From NCBI GenBank assembly GCA_022702705.1, contig CM040423.1:116307738-116371737 (forward strand): a stretch of DNA of 64,000 nucleotides, written 5' to 3'. Position 1 is the first letter of the stretch. Every line of letters begins with the position of its first letter. This document shows, piece after piece, positions 1 through 11,550 of this stretch. The notes beneath the pieces are model-generated. The model did not search any database, was not told where the DNA came from, and saw nothing but the letters and a program-made list of their open reading frames with translations. Source of the stretch: Papilionanthe hookeriana x Papilionanthe teres. Lineage: Eukaryota > Streptophyta > Magnoliopsida > Asparagales > Orchidaceae. The translations under genes were made by a program, and so were the position numbers.

Positions 1-1493
1 TATGTCACTATTTTGGTATTTTAATTCCAGTAATTAGTATATTGCTCAATAAATTCTAGAAATATTTGGGGAAGTTTCTTAGGACCAAAGGACCCTAGGA
101 TAATTATGGTTAGGCTTAATTCATTAAGAATAACCCTAATTAGCCTAAATACTCAATATTAAATTTTAATTAATTAGAGTTAACCACACATCAAAATAAC
201 TTGAAATTAATTCTCCATTGATCTTTAGGATACATAGAACCTTGCATAAAAATTTCAAGTCAATTGAAAATGATTAGCCCCACTAAATGAATTAATTAAG
301 CCACATGATCAAAATTAAACTTTAAAAATTCATAACTCCAGAAATACATTTCAAAAATTCACCAAATTAGTTTTGTGGGCTCTCTGATATCAGAGGAGTC
401 TATAAAAATTAAAATTGAAATTTTATAAAATTTTTCATTTTTAATGATATTTTTGATATTTAAATAATTAAAAAATAATAAAATCACAAAAATAATAAAA
501 ATCATAAAAATGTCACATTTTGACTCCTAATCACCTAGAAACCAACCAAATATTTTTCCTAAGTATCTAAGTTAAGATATTGAATTTTAAAGGCTCAAAA
601 CAATTTTTAATATTAAAAAATGTATTTTCCAACCTTTTCACTAAATTAATTCCAATAATCAAAGAAAAATCAAAAAATTGTAAAATTTGTTTCTCTGAAC
701 TACTTGATGTTAAAGAGATTTATGAAAAATATAAAATCCAATTGTCAACTTTAATTTTATTTTATAATTAATTAACACTCCAAAACTTAAAATAATTATA
801 ATAAATAAAATATAATTTAAAAAATCACCAAAATTGGTCCAAGTGGTCCTCTGGTCATTATGAACATTCCATCATTTTCTTAAGGATAGAAACCTTACTT
901 TGGTCATGTTGTTGAATTTTCCTTGAAATCCTATATTTTTCACTAAAAATAATTTTTTAAATAAATTAAATTCAAAAAAATCACATTTTCTCCTCTATAG
1001 TCTTAATTGCATGTGAGTGATGTGACATAAAAATTTTAAGTTCATTTGAACTCAATTTAGTGAGTTATGAAATAAATAAGCCTAAAAGGGCATAAAGGTA
1101 ATTAAAGAATTTAAACCCCTTTATTAAAATTTTAGGTTTAATTAAAATGTAGGGTAAAATATTTGATTTTATCTTTCTTGGATGATTGAAACTTTGGGAA
1201 ATTAAAAGGGTAGGAACTCATTAATCACTTTTAATAAACCAAAAATGAAACTTTAATTATTTAAACATTTAAATTTTGGAAGATTAATGAAAATTTGAAT
1301 TTTTAAAAATAGGAATATAACTTGAGAGGATATTAATTATTTAATAAAAAAAATCCCTAAATAAATCACTTCAATAATATTTAACTCTTAATTAAGATTA
1401 AAATGATAATCCAAACTAAGTAATTTAAAAATTAAAAAAAAATAACCCTTAAATTAAAGGAAAGCTCAAAATATTAAGTGGTTTACAAATTAA

Positions 1494-1668
1494 GTTAAAT
1501 TAAATTTAAATTAAATTAAATTAAATTAAGTAAAAATTAAATTAAAATTAAAATTAAATTAAATTAACATTTTAACAATTAAATTAAATTAAATTTAAAA
1601 TATTGAAATTAAATTAAATTAAATTAAGTTAAATTCAATTAAATTAAATTTAAATTATATTAAATTAA
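1494..1668. repeat. (TTAAA)n-type microsatellite in BIG1
   Basis: Runs of the pentamer ttaaa/aaatt with some interruptions. The same place in BIG2 has a longer array (26270-26632). In BIG3 only degenerate AT-rich sequence remains (about 57370-57480), so the array length differs between copies. Confidence 0.8.
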
Positions 1669-3545
1669 CATCACTCAATGATAAAAGTAAAACAGATTTG
1701 AAATTTTAAGACAATTCATAATTAAGAATTTAAAAAATCAAACTAATCAAGATTAACCTAAAATATCGTAATTAACCTAAACCAAATCATTAAGATATAT
1801 GAATAATCTAAGTGAATTTGAAACACCAAAGATTAATTTAAAATATCAACCTCACTTAAAGTATAAAGATTTAAACCAAAAATAATTTGAACACTATTTA
1901 AAATTTAAAATTATTAATTAAAACCTCATAACTAAACTAAATCATTTTAAACCATTAACTCAAACTTCAAATTAAGAATGATTAAAATTCTCAACAAACC
2001 AACTTGCCCCTAAAGGCTTTAATTATTATAACTCTTAAATGGAGTATTAAGTGAGATGTCACTTCATTGATCAGGTAATCAAATGCCCAAGTTCACTGAG
2101 CAAGAGACAAAGCTTAACTAAACTCCTGGATGATTAATTCACTCGTGCAACTAAATTTACTTGGACTCAAAATAATCTCGGAAGTATTGAAAAGATGTTT
2201 AGGACTCGTCCTAAGCACTTTCTCAATATGATGAGATGTTTTAGAAGAAAAATTGAACTTAATTGTTCTTTGGTGAAGAAAATCATCCATAAATAAAACA
2301 CAAGAACCTAGACATCATAGGAAATGATTAGTTATAGGATTATGATCTTGGTAGACAACCAGAACCTTCCCTTAGCTTTACCTAGGTACTTGTTGAAATA
2401 TTTAAATGCCTTAACATGTCTTTTAAGTGCAGCCTGGAATGATGAGAAGACCCTCCAGGTACTATTTTATTTTATTGCAATTTACTTTATTGTAATTTAC
2501 TTACATGCACTGCACTTTACTTTTCTTGCATGTTAAACAAGATTGTTGCATGAAAACTGAAACCTTTAGGATAGACACAAAACTGAAACCCAAAACTAAA
2601 TTAAAAGTCACACAAGATAAAATTCATCGCCACAACATTCAAAATATAAAACAGCTCAAAATTTAATCACAAATAGAACACAAAACTACAATTGCAACTA
2701 AATTAAAACGTCTTGTTGGATGATCGGGAATACCTCAGATGATGTAACCTACGTGTTGCTAAGGATATTTCCCACGGTCTAAATGAAAGTGTGGAACTCA
2801 TTCAGTTGAGTTTTGCAAATTCTTCTTGACTAAGTGAATCCAATAAAAATAACAGTGCCGGAATGATGGAACCGTGGGATCTTAACCGGTGTTGTTATAA
2901 TCAACTTTAATATTTCCCTAACAAAATATTAAAACACTTGGACTTTAAGACTTCTAAACCAAAACACTTCTCTCATCTCCTGATTTTCACCTTCTAAAAC
3001 TAAAACTCTGCAATAACAAGGAGCTCAGAGCACGGTGGGCAGCATGACCAGCTTCGTCAGCAAAACTCGGGTCTACTTCAGCAAAACCATTCTTAGAATT
3101 AAATAACCAAGCCATAGGATTTCGAGGTAGTTTGCTTAGTGCAACATAAATCCTCAACTTTTCATTAGACATTTGCATAATCATATTATGCAAATTAAGT
3201 CCTAATTGGTCTTAGGACTTCGAGGTAGTCGTTTGGTACGACATAAACCCTCACATCTTTGAGGCTATTTATATGATCATGCCATATAAATATAAGTACT
3301 AATTAACTAAACGATTGAAACATTAAGTAAATTCACAAATCTAAGCCAAATAATAGGATAGTTTAGGAAGTTGCCCAGATTCTTCTTGGATCCTCAGCTT
3401 CTCCTACCTCTCTTCCATTGAACTCTTAAAATAAATGGTTCCAAATTTGATCCATTCCCTTTTGAAATTCCAAAATTCAATCATTTGAAAACCTTAAACT
3501 TTGAAATTCTTGAGAGCAAAACTACTGATCATTATCGAGAGTTTT

Positions 3546-3659
3546 CTTAAATGATTCTCGTCATTTAAGATGTAATTAACTATAGGGGCTTGCCCTTATA
3601 GGGAACTTTAAGAACCCAGGTAATATAAACCTCGCTTAATTTCTTTATATTAAGCGGGG
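3546..3659 (+). other. Triple hairpin cassette of BIG1
   Basis: Three successive inverted repeats. H1 is 3546-3569 (9-bp stem CTTAAATGA/TCATTTAAG). H2 is 3580-3601 (CTATAGGGG paired with CCCTTATAG, one G-T wobble). H3 is 3630-3659 (CCTCGCTTAAT paired with ATTAAGCGGGG, one wobble). The same three occur in the same order in BIG2 and BIG3 with changes that mostly keep pairing. This points to a structured RNA near the 3' end of the element; its function is unknown. Confidence 0.6.
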
Positions 3660-3678
3660 AACTTGTCGGCTTATAAAA

Positions 3679-3906
3679 TTGGTTCGCAGACCAAACGGAT
3701 GTCACAAATCTTCTAGTTTATTTAATCGAGCCCCATCATCAAGCAGTGTGTCTATTCTTTGGGATAGATACACGGTTTGTGATGCGGTGCTCGTTTATAT
3801 AAACTATTTGGGATGTGAGATCGGTTTAATTTCATATCTTAAAATTTTTAGACTTAAAATTATTTTCAAAATCAAATGCTATATTTTAAATTATATATAT
3901 ATTTAA
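3679..3906 (+). other. Short ORF conserved in BIG copies
   Basis: A 75-codon ORF with equivalents in BIG2 (24241-24465, minus) and BIG3 (59403-59633, plus). The three share segments such as PNGCHKS and LVYIN. Most differences between copies change the amino acid, which argues against coding selection; the ORF may stay open only because the copies are young. No signal peptide or known domain is recognised. I keep it as a flagged ORF, not a gene call. Confidence 0.25.
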
Positions 3907-3997
3907 ATTAAATTTAAAATCTAAAATTCGCCTACAATTTCTGTAGGTGACCCCCTTTTAAAAATATAACACTCATCAACCTAAAAATATGCCGACA

Positions 3998-5514
3998 GCA
4001 ACTCCAATAGCATAATCACTAGCATTACACATTAATTCAAAGGGTTTCTCACAATCAGGTGAAACAATTATAGGAGCAGTGATTAATTTTTATTTAAGTA
4101 ATTCAAAAGCACATAAACATTCATCATTAAAATCAAACTTCCTATCATTTTCTAGAAGTTGGCATAAAAGGTTTAGTAATTTTAGAAAAAACTTTAATAT
4201 AACGCCTGTAAAATCCATCATGTCCTAAAAAACTCCGCACCTCTCTCATAGTAGTGGGTGGTGGTAATCTCTCAATCACTCGAATTTTAGCAGGGTCGAT
4301 CTCCATACCATATTCAAAAATTTTATGCCCAAGAACTATTCCTCCTGCAACCATAAATTCACACTTTTCCCAGTTCAAAACTAAATTTGTTTTCTCACAG
4401 AGTTCCAAAACTTTTGCCAAGTTTTCCAAACAAATATCAAATGAAGTTTCAAACACAGAAAAATCATCCATGAAAACTTCTATTCCATTATCTATTATAC
4501 TACTAAAGATAGACATCATACATCTTTGAAAAGTTGTAGGTGCGTTACACAATCTAAAAGACATTCTTCGAAAAGCAAATGTTCCATAAGGGCTAGTAAA
4601 TGTTGTCTTTTCTTGATCCTTAGGAGCAATAGGTATTTGATGATAACCAGTATATCCATCCAAAAGCAATAGTACTTGTGTCCAGCAAGTCTATGCAACA
4701 TTTGATCGAGAAAAGATAGAGGAAAGTGATCTTTTCGGGTGGCAGCATTTAGTTTTCTATAATCAATACAAATTCACCATCCATTAACTTGTCTAGTAGG
4801 TAAAATTTCATTCCTTTCATCCACTTCCACAGTCACTCCGCCTTTCTTCGGTACATAATGAATTAGACTTACCCAAGAACTATCTGAAATAAGATAAATA
4901 ATTCCAGCATCAAGCCATTTTAAAACCTCCTTCTTAACTACTTCTTTCATTATAGGATTTAATCTCCTTTGCGGATCAATTTTAGGTTTATGTTCTTCAT
5001 TTAATAAAATTCTATGCATATAGATCGAAGGAAAGATTCCTTTGATATCTGCCAAAGTCCATCCAAAAGCTCTTTTGTATATTTTTAAGATTTCCAATAA
5101 TTTTTGTTCTTGATATTCAGTTAATTCCGAAGATACAATAACTAGTAAGGTAGATGATTCTCCTAAGAACATATACTTTAAATGTTTAGGGAGAATTTTC
5201 ATCTCAAGTTCAGGAGGTTTAGCAATAGATGAAATTAAACTTTTATCTCCACCTTCCATGGTATCTAACACTTCAAATTTCTCCTGAATATACTCCAATT
5301 CCTTATTCTTCTCATTATCTGAATATGTTTCATTTTTAGTTTCATCTTCAATTATATTTTCATACTCCACTTTCTTTTCAAACATCTCTTTAAAATAATC
5401 ATTTCTCAAATATTCGCATACTTCCATCCTAAAACATTCATTGTCTTTTTTAACTGAGGGATACTTCATAGACTTCAAAATATTAAAGGTCACCTCTTGA
5501 TCATTAACTCTCAT
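3998..5514 (-). pseudogene. AthD RT (with RNase H start), broken
   Basis: Reverse transcriptase copies element RNA into DNA. Reading on the minus strand, an acidic linker is followed by the RT entry region (GWTLADIKG, then DPQRRLNP, then VPKKGG at about 4840). An in-frame TGA at about 4771-4773 stands where the family has an arginine just before CIDYRKLN. The frame then continues, shifts near 4670, and runs 4145-4669 through fingers and palm with SPYGTFAFRR, the catalytic FMDD (about 4467-4478) and FLGH. The RNase H start (ASDYAIG, about 4010) is cut by BIG1 at 3997/3998. The RNase H core and integrase are absent here. Not functional as it stands. Confidence 0.85.
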
Positions 5515-5520
5515 AGTTAA

Positions 5521-6129
5521 TTACCCTTTTTGAACATCAATTACAACCCTTCCAGTAGCTAGAAATGGCCTTCCTAAAATATTTGTAATATCTTTATCTT
5601 CCTTCATATCAAGCACATCAAAATCCACAGGAAAGATAAATTTATCCACTTTTACTAACACATCTTCTACCACTCCCTTATGATAAGTAATAGAACGATC
5701 AACTAATTGAAGAGTTACAGATGTAGGAGAAATTTCTCCAATTCCCAATCTTTTGAAAGTTGATAAATGCATAAGATTAATACTAGCTCCTAGATCACAT
5801 AAGGCTCTTCCAAAAAACTTTTCACTTATAGCACATGGGATTGTGAAACTACCAGGATCTTTAAGTTTTTTAGGAAGCTTTTTCTAAATTATTGCACTAC
5901 ACTCTCCGCTAAGTGCAACAGTCTCATGATCCGTGAACTTTCTCTTCTTTTTAAGAATATCCTTCATAAATTTCGCATAATCAGGCATCTGTTCTAATGT
6001 TTCAACAAAAGGTATATTTATTGTTAACTTCTTAAGGATTTCCAAAAAATTTCCAAATCTATTATCCCTATTCTTCTGCTTCAATCTTTGAGGGAATGGA
6101 GGAGGTGGTTTCTCAATAGTAATCTTCAT
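5521..6129 (-). pseudogene. AthD aspartic protease region, broken
   Basis: Retroviral-type protease that would process the gag-pol polyprotein. From the start at about 6129 it has a proline-rich stretch (EKPPPPFPQRL), helical segments (LKKLTINIPF, YAKFMKDI), then KDPGSFTIPC and the active-site segment LCDLGASINL near 5790. After this come the VDKFIFPVDF strand and ILGRPFLAT. A TAG stop in the QKKLP segment (about 5884) and a TAA after VQKG (5521) break the frame. The first is a CAG-to-TAG change, judging from the AthG and AthC copies. The DLGA active-site variant is usual for Athila-type proteases. Confidence 0.8.
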
Positions 6130-7528
6130 TGGTTCAAAAGGATATTTCAGGTCTGGATAAATCTTATTTTAACCTTTTTCAATATTCACCTTCTCCTTCT
6201 TATCTTCAACTTCTTTATGTGTTCTAGTTTCTAATTCTTTTCCACTCCCTAATTGAATAGCCTTAAGTTGCTCCTTGTTTTGATCTTTTGGATTGATCTC
6301 CACATTACTAGGAAGCGTTCCAGAAGGTCTATTATTAAGCGCAGAGAAAATAGGTCCCAATTGACTTTCAATATTTTTGATCGCAACACCTTGAACTTGT
6401 AATTGGTTACCCATATTCAAAATCATTTCATCTATAAACAACTTCTTATCCTTAAATTGTGGGTTATTATTATATCCAGGAGGATAAGATTGTTTAAAGT
6501 TAGTATTTCCTTGGTTGGTTGAGTTTCCAAATGGGTTTATAGAATTGTGTCCCCATTGTGGGTTCACATTAGCATTATTATTGTTCAAATTGAAATTTGG
6601 GTGATTCTTCCAACCAGAGTTATAATAATTCGAATAAGGGTTATTAGGTCTATTAATCTTGTTCAAAGTTTCATAAGGTGTTTGAGATTCAGTTATCTGC
6701 CCAAATGAATTTTCCTCTAACACTGGAGATGGTTGAGAATAATTCATTCCATATTGGTCTATTTCTTAGAAAGTGCTGCCATTTGAGAAACTATCATAGT
6801 CATCATGTCAGAATCATGAACACTAGCTACTCTTTTAGGATTTACCCGTTCAGAGGGTCATTGAAAATTATTAGTAGCCATCTCTTCAATTAATGAATAT
6901 GCTTCATCAAATGGTTTTGACATTAACGATCCACCAGCAACAACATTAATAATTGATCTTAATGATCCCACTAATCCATTATAAAAAGTTTGAATTATTA
7001 ACTAATCTGGTAAAGCATGATGTGGACACTTCCTAAGAAGATCTTTAAACCTCTCCCAAGCTTCATATATTGACTCTCCTTCAAACTGACAAAAAGATGT
7101 GATATCATTTCTTAATTTAGCAGTTTTCGATGGAGGGAAATATTTTGATAGAAACTTTTGAGAAAGTTCTCCCCAAGTTCGAATAGATCCAGGTGCTAAC
7201 GAGTTTAACCACGCCTTAGCCTTATCCCTTAAGGAGAAAGGAAAAAATCTAAGTCTGACAGCATCATTCGACACTCCATCATACTTAAAAGTAGCACACA
7301 ATTTTGTAGAACTAGCGAGATGTAAATTTGGGTCTTCATTAGGTGTTCCTCTGAATTGATTATTTTGTATCATTTGGATAATAGTAGGTTTAAGTTCAAA
7401 CGAATTAGCAGCAACATCATGATTTTGAATAGTTATATGAATTTCATCTGCTGTTGGGTTAGCATAATCTCTTAAAGGTATTGGCAGATTTCCAACGTTA
7501 TATTCTGATTCTCTTAATTATTTGTCAT
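6130..7528 (-). pseudogene. AthD gag, broken
   Basis: Capsid/nucleocapsid polyprotein that would package the element RNA. A candidate ATG at 7526-7528 lies out of frame with the conserved N-terminal region (PLRDYANP, about 7465), so the true start is uncertain. The retrotransposon gag core follows at 7002-7373 (FPFSLRDKAKAWL, then LSQKFLSKYFPPSKT). TAG replaces the tryptophan after ALPD (about 6999) and TGA the one after NNFQ (about 6865). Next comes an Asn/Gly/Pro-rich region with PNNPYSNYYN and then LPSNVEINPK, as in the AthC and AthG copies. I see no CCHC zinc knuckle. The frame also stops after NIEKG at 6169. Confidence 0.85.
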
Positions 7529-7703
7529 TTCACAGTAATTTTTAGTTTATTTTTGTTGTTTTCTAATTTTTCTAATAGTACACTCTAACTCTGAATCGTA
7601 AGGTATCAAACCTACAGATCCACTACTACACATATAAAATCACACTACAAAGTAAAGGTTTTTAGTTACTACAATATTTATAAATAAATACTGTTTATCT
7701 ACC

Positions 7704-7721
7704 TCCCCAGCAATGGCGCCA
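7704..7721 (-). promoter_or_regulatory. AthD primer-binding site (tRNA-Asp)
   Basis: On the minus strand the site reads TGGCGCCATTGCTGGGGA, directly inside the 5' LTR. It matches the complement of the plant tRNA-Asp 3' end apart from two CpG-to-TpG/CpA changes. Confidence 0.85.
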
Positions 7722-7727
7722 AAAACT

Positions 7728-9364
7728 TGACCGCGACTTTATATATTAAGCAAGAATTTATGAAGTCGAAATTATATATTTAGAATGATTTAGTAAAGTC
7801 ACAAATTCAACAAAAGTATACGTATCGTATCAAGTAATACAGGGCTCTAATGGAGTCCTGGTTATCGATCCCACAGGGAGGTGAACGTTCTTTAAATCAG
7901 ATAATATAGTACTAAAATCCAATACCCAATGTAACAATGACTTAAGTGTACTACCACTAGTTAATGCAAAGTATAATAGAGCTACTACAATTACTTCTAA
8001 TTACTGAACTATATTAACTATCAAACACACTAACTTATGTGATTTATAAGATGCTTCTATATGAAAAGTGTCTTTCTTCTTGCATAAAGATTATCATGTG
8101 TGGATGATGAAGAATGATAGTTATTTGTGTTGTGCCAAATAGGAGCATATTTGCTTATTTACTTTTGAAAGAGTACCTCCTCTTCCAAGCAAGTAAAGAA
8201 CATTGCCATATCTTAAGTTTCGTTACTAAATCTAAGGCTAGGCTGGGAGGATACTGACTCTCACTTCAGAGCTCCCACTCACCCTTCACCCGAAGGCTAA
8301 CCATAGGCTTTAGTTACCAATCTTAAGACCAAATTGGAGATCCCATTCTGTCACCATGAAACCTCCAATTTGAAGTCCATCAAAACTCATTTCCCTATTT
8401 ATTTGCACTTAATCCCCATGAACTACATAATTCATTCATGGACATTAAATGGTTTCTTCATTCTTGTTGTAGAACATTCAATTTTTTTGGAATTAATGTT
8501 CCTCAACATGTTTTAACAATTTAATTGGCCGGATTGAAAAGTAAATTAAGTTCTAAATTAAAGAAATATCACAACTTTTATAACACTTAAAGGGCACATC
8601 ATTTTCACATCACCACATCATAATTACTTCATGCAAGAAGAAAGGCAAAGGAGACTACTCACTAACATTGGAGAAGATATAAAAACACATGGATTTTATA
8701 TATAAAAGAAGAGTCATACAAACCACAAAAGTAAATACAACTTATCTCTTTCTCTTCCCCAAGCAAATTCTTCAAAGTCCCCTTGATTCCTTTTCTCTTC
8801 CTTGCAACACTTGATTCTCTCCTTGGAACAAAGATGAAGAAGCAATCTCTCACTTTACTCCCTCTTCTCCCCTCCTTAGAGAAGAATTTCTCTTAAAATC
8901 ACAAACCCTAACTCTCTCTCACACTTTCCTCACACTCTCTACAGCAATTCTTTTCTCTTCCTCCTCTCTATTTCGTCTTGGACACTTAATTTAATGTTAG
9001 GAACGAATTCCCCAAGAGTTTCTTCAAGCACCTCTTCAAAAATTCACCAAAACTTTTGAATTCGAAGTAAACCGACAAAGGGTGCTGGCGGCGCCCTATC
9101 GTGCTAATAAGTTCTGGAGTTCTCTGGAATAGGGCTCCGACAGTGCCCATTGTGGCGCCAGCGGCGCCAGGGTAGTTTTCCTCCAAATTGCTCCATTTTG
9201 CTCCATTTTGCTCTGAATTCATTCCTTTTTACATCTTTTTGCTCCAATCACCTATAATCATCATACCTACAACAAATCATGAAAGCTACCTTCCTTTAAA
9301 GTGCAATATCACCAAAAATATGTAAAAACATATAGCTAAAAGGTTATATATTTTTATTGCATCA
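7728..9364 (-). repeat. AthD 5' LTR
   Basis: TGACC... at 7728 to ...ATCA at 9364, about 1637 bp, adjacent to the PBS. It contains the 70-bp block shared by the other Athila-like LTRs (7812-7880) and a GC-rich CCGAC/GGCGCC stretch at 9070-9170. The right end is set by aligning it with the ends of the AthE and AthF LTRs, where a CTTCCTTTAAAGTG segment lies about 60-70 bp before the edge. No second LTR is visible, so age and target duplication cannot be judged. Confidence 0.75.
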
Positions 9365-9593
9365 AATATCATGTAACTTACAGAATAAAATTATGCTCAC
9401 CAAATTTGTATGTGGAGGAAATGATAATTTCAGCGTTCTTAATGTACTAGTCATGTATGAAACTTGAAATGAACTGTTTTACCTAAATAAGTTGTATCAT
9501 ATAATCATCAAACTAATTTGTAAATTCTTTATATTTGATAGTAAATGTCATTTAAATTTGAGAAAAAGTTTTAACTCCTACAATAATATGCAT

Positions 9594-9865
9594 ATAAAAT
9601 GAAAATTTTGGTGTGCATGTTGGTAAAAGTAGATTTTTAGGTAAATTTGAGGGTTTTGCTGAAGTTGGTCATACTTGGTTCTATTTTGATTTTAGCTTAT
9701 TTCGATTTCATTTAGTTAGATTTTAATTTTAGGTTAAACTAAGGTTTAACTCAAGTTTCAGCAAGGTTTAGGTTATGTCTTATTTTAGCTTAATTCTATC
9801 ATCAAGTGACAGTATGAGAGAGGTCCTAGGTCCCCAATGAGATTGAATGTATAAGCTGAGGAGAG
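9594..9865. repeat. Old direct repeat, copy 1
   Basis: Shares ordered blocks with 10878-11140: GGTGTGCATGTT, GCTGAAGTTGGT, CTTGGTTCTATTT, TTAGTTAGATTTTAATTTTA. Both copies face the same way, with about 1.3 kb between starts and clear divergence. They could be relic LTRs of a very old element or an ancient tandem duplication. Confidence 0.55.
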
Positions 9866-10306
9866 ATTAATTGAAAAAGACAACAATACAATTGGTTTTG
9901 GAAGAGCCGGTTTCCACCTTAAGATATCTCAATTTGAAATGACAAGGTGGTTATGGGTGGTTGGGATGTTTATGGTTGAAATTTTGACATTAGCTCATTC
10001 TGTTAAAAAAAAAAGGAGAACACTCTAGTGCAAATTGTTTTATCAAAGTGAGCCCCACCTCAAGATATTTCAGATTAAAATATTAGCCCCACCATAAGAG
10101 AGGAATTTTTATTTTTTATTTTGATTTAAACATTTTAATGGGTTTAAATTGATTAAATTAATGTTTTTTCAACTCACATTTACTTTAAGTTTAGTTTTAA
10201 TTTGAGTTCATTTCAAGTGAGTGATTAATATTATTCGTTTTATTAGCAAAATTATCATCCAAATTATTATAGGCTTAAAGGGCCTTCAAACAGTGTCTAA
10301 TTTAGG

Positions 10307-10460
10307 AGCTATTATTCCATACGGGTCCGGCGTCCAATGAATTTTTTATTTTAAAAAAATTAATTTGGGGCCCACCGACATACACTTTTTAGGGGAGGGG
10401 TGTTTTTATTGGTTCACTGTTTTCTATTTTGTGTACGGTGAACGTATGAAATAATTTTTC
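10307..10460. mobile_element. MITE-like insertion with 10-bp direct repeats
   Basis: A 154-bp segment flanked by CTAATTTAGG on both sides (10297-10306 and 10461-10470). Its ends form imperfect inverted repeats around ATTATTCCATACG and, reversed, ATTATTTCATACG. Direct repeats of 9-10 bp suggest a Mutator-type nonautonomous element. It has no coding capacity. Confidence 0.55.
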
Positions 10461-10877
10461 CTAATTTAGGGGTAGAGGAGTCCCTTTGAAAGGTATTGAG
10501 ATCTAGAAACACTTGCACAATCTATTTTGAAAAGTATTTATTCATTGAAAAATTTTACATGAGACCATTTTTTTGTGAATGAAAAACTAAAACTGTGTTT
10601 GATCATTATCAAACTGGTTTTCATTCTTCTTATAAGTCATTTTGAACATTATGCAATTTATAAAATGAAATCCTGATAACTAGATTGATTTGTGGACAAA
10701 ATGATACATTTAAGTTGCATGGTGAACTATTTATGGATAGAAATTTGAAGTAAAATATTTTATGCAAAAATTATATCATATTATCATGAAATATTTTTTC
10801 ATGGACATTATATATTTGGATGAACATCATGCAACTTTTAGAATGAAGTTTCAAGCCTGTGGCGATCTCTGGTGAAT

Positions 10878-11140
10878 ACGATAATTTTGGTGTGCATGTT
10901 AATGAATGTTAATTTTTAGGGTTTCGCTGAAGTTGGTTTTGCTTGGTTCTATTTATTTTTTTGTTGATTTGAAGTTTTTGTTAGTTAGATTTTAATTTTA
11001 TGTTATTTTAGGGTTTAGCTCATGTTTTCGCTCGAGTAAGGTTCAAGTCAAAACTTATCCAAGTTTGATTCAGTCATCAGGTGGCACTATAAGGAAGTCT
11101 TATGTCCTGATGAATTTGGATATAAACTAAGGAAAAATGT
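10878..11140. repeat. Old direct repeat, copy 2
   Basis: Partner of 9594-9865, same orientation, with scattered indels. Confidence 0.55.
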
Positions 11141-11550
11141 AAACTATAAAGTGATGTCAACAAATGAAGCCCCAATAGTTGAAGCAGATTATGAAAAGTA
11201 CGATGCACATATTGGAATTGTTCATTGCGATTAACTAGGTCCATAAATTAGGATATTTATGCCCAAGATTTTAATTTTGATTTTTGAAGGATAATATGTG
11301 AATTAAAATTTTTAAATTTTGATTTACATTTGAGGATTTAGAAGATTTAACGTGTGTTTGAGGATTTTGAAATTTTGATTCAGGTATTGAGGATTTTGAT
11401 GTTTTTTAGTGTTTTCGAGCTTCAGGGATTTAAGAGTTTTAATGCTGTAAGTTTTGAGAATTTTTATTTTTATTTTAAGGTTTGTAAGTTTATGTTTCTT
11501 ATTTATATGATCCTTTAAAGACACATGCTAGGGTTTTAGGGTTACCTAAA

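Larger units (their letters stand above)
1..3997 (+). mobile_element. BIG1: giant-LTR-like element, 3' part
   Basis: A noncoding repeat that runs off the left edge of the window. Position 1 aligns by eye with about 55920 in BIG3 and, in reverse, with about 28060 in BIG2, so roughly the first 3.5 kb are missing. The right end reads ...GCCGACA at 3997 and is followed by RNase H/RT sequence of AthD, so the element sits inside AthD pol. The candidate target duplication gcaac (3998-4002) cannot be checked because its partner lies outside the window. The body is AT-rich, with a TTAAA-type microsatellite, three strong hairpins and a short conserved ORF near the end. No protein domain is visible. The plus orientation is taken from the TATA box of BIG2 and BIG3. 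Confidence 0.75.
3998..9364 (-). mobile_element. AthD: Athila-like retrotransposon, 5' part
   Basis: Minus-strand Ty3/gypsy element seen from its 5' LTR (7728-9364) through PBS, gag and protease into RT/RNase H, where BIG1 interrupts it. Integrase and the 3' LTR lie outside the window. The order gag-protease-RT, the FMDD form of the RT catalytic motif, the DLGAS protease motif and a tRNA-Asp PBS fit the Athila lineage. The frames are fairly complete but carry several stops, many explained by single G-to-A or C-to-T changes, plus at least one frameshift in RT. The right LTR edge meets non-LTR DNA at 9365. Confidence 0.85.

Noticed and set aside
3546..3659. tRNA or other classical small RNA gene
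   Set aside because: The hairpins do not form a cloverleaf and there are no A/B-box promoter motifs; kept only as an unclassified structured element.
9365..11550. Possible host gene with introns
   Set aside because: No ORF above about 66 codons, no protein similarity recognised and no consistent splice sites; repeats and a MITE explain what structure there is.
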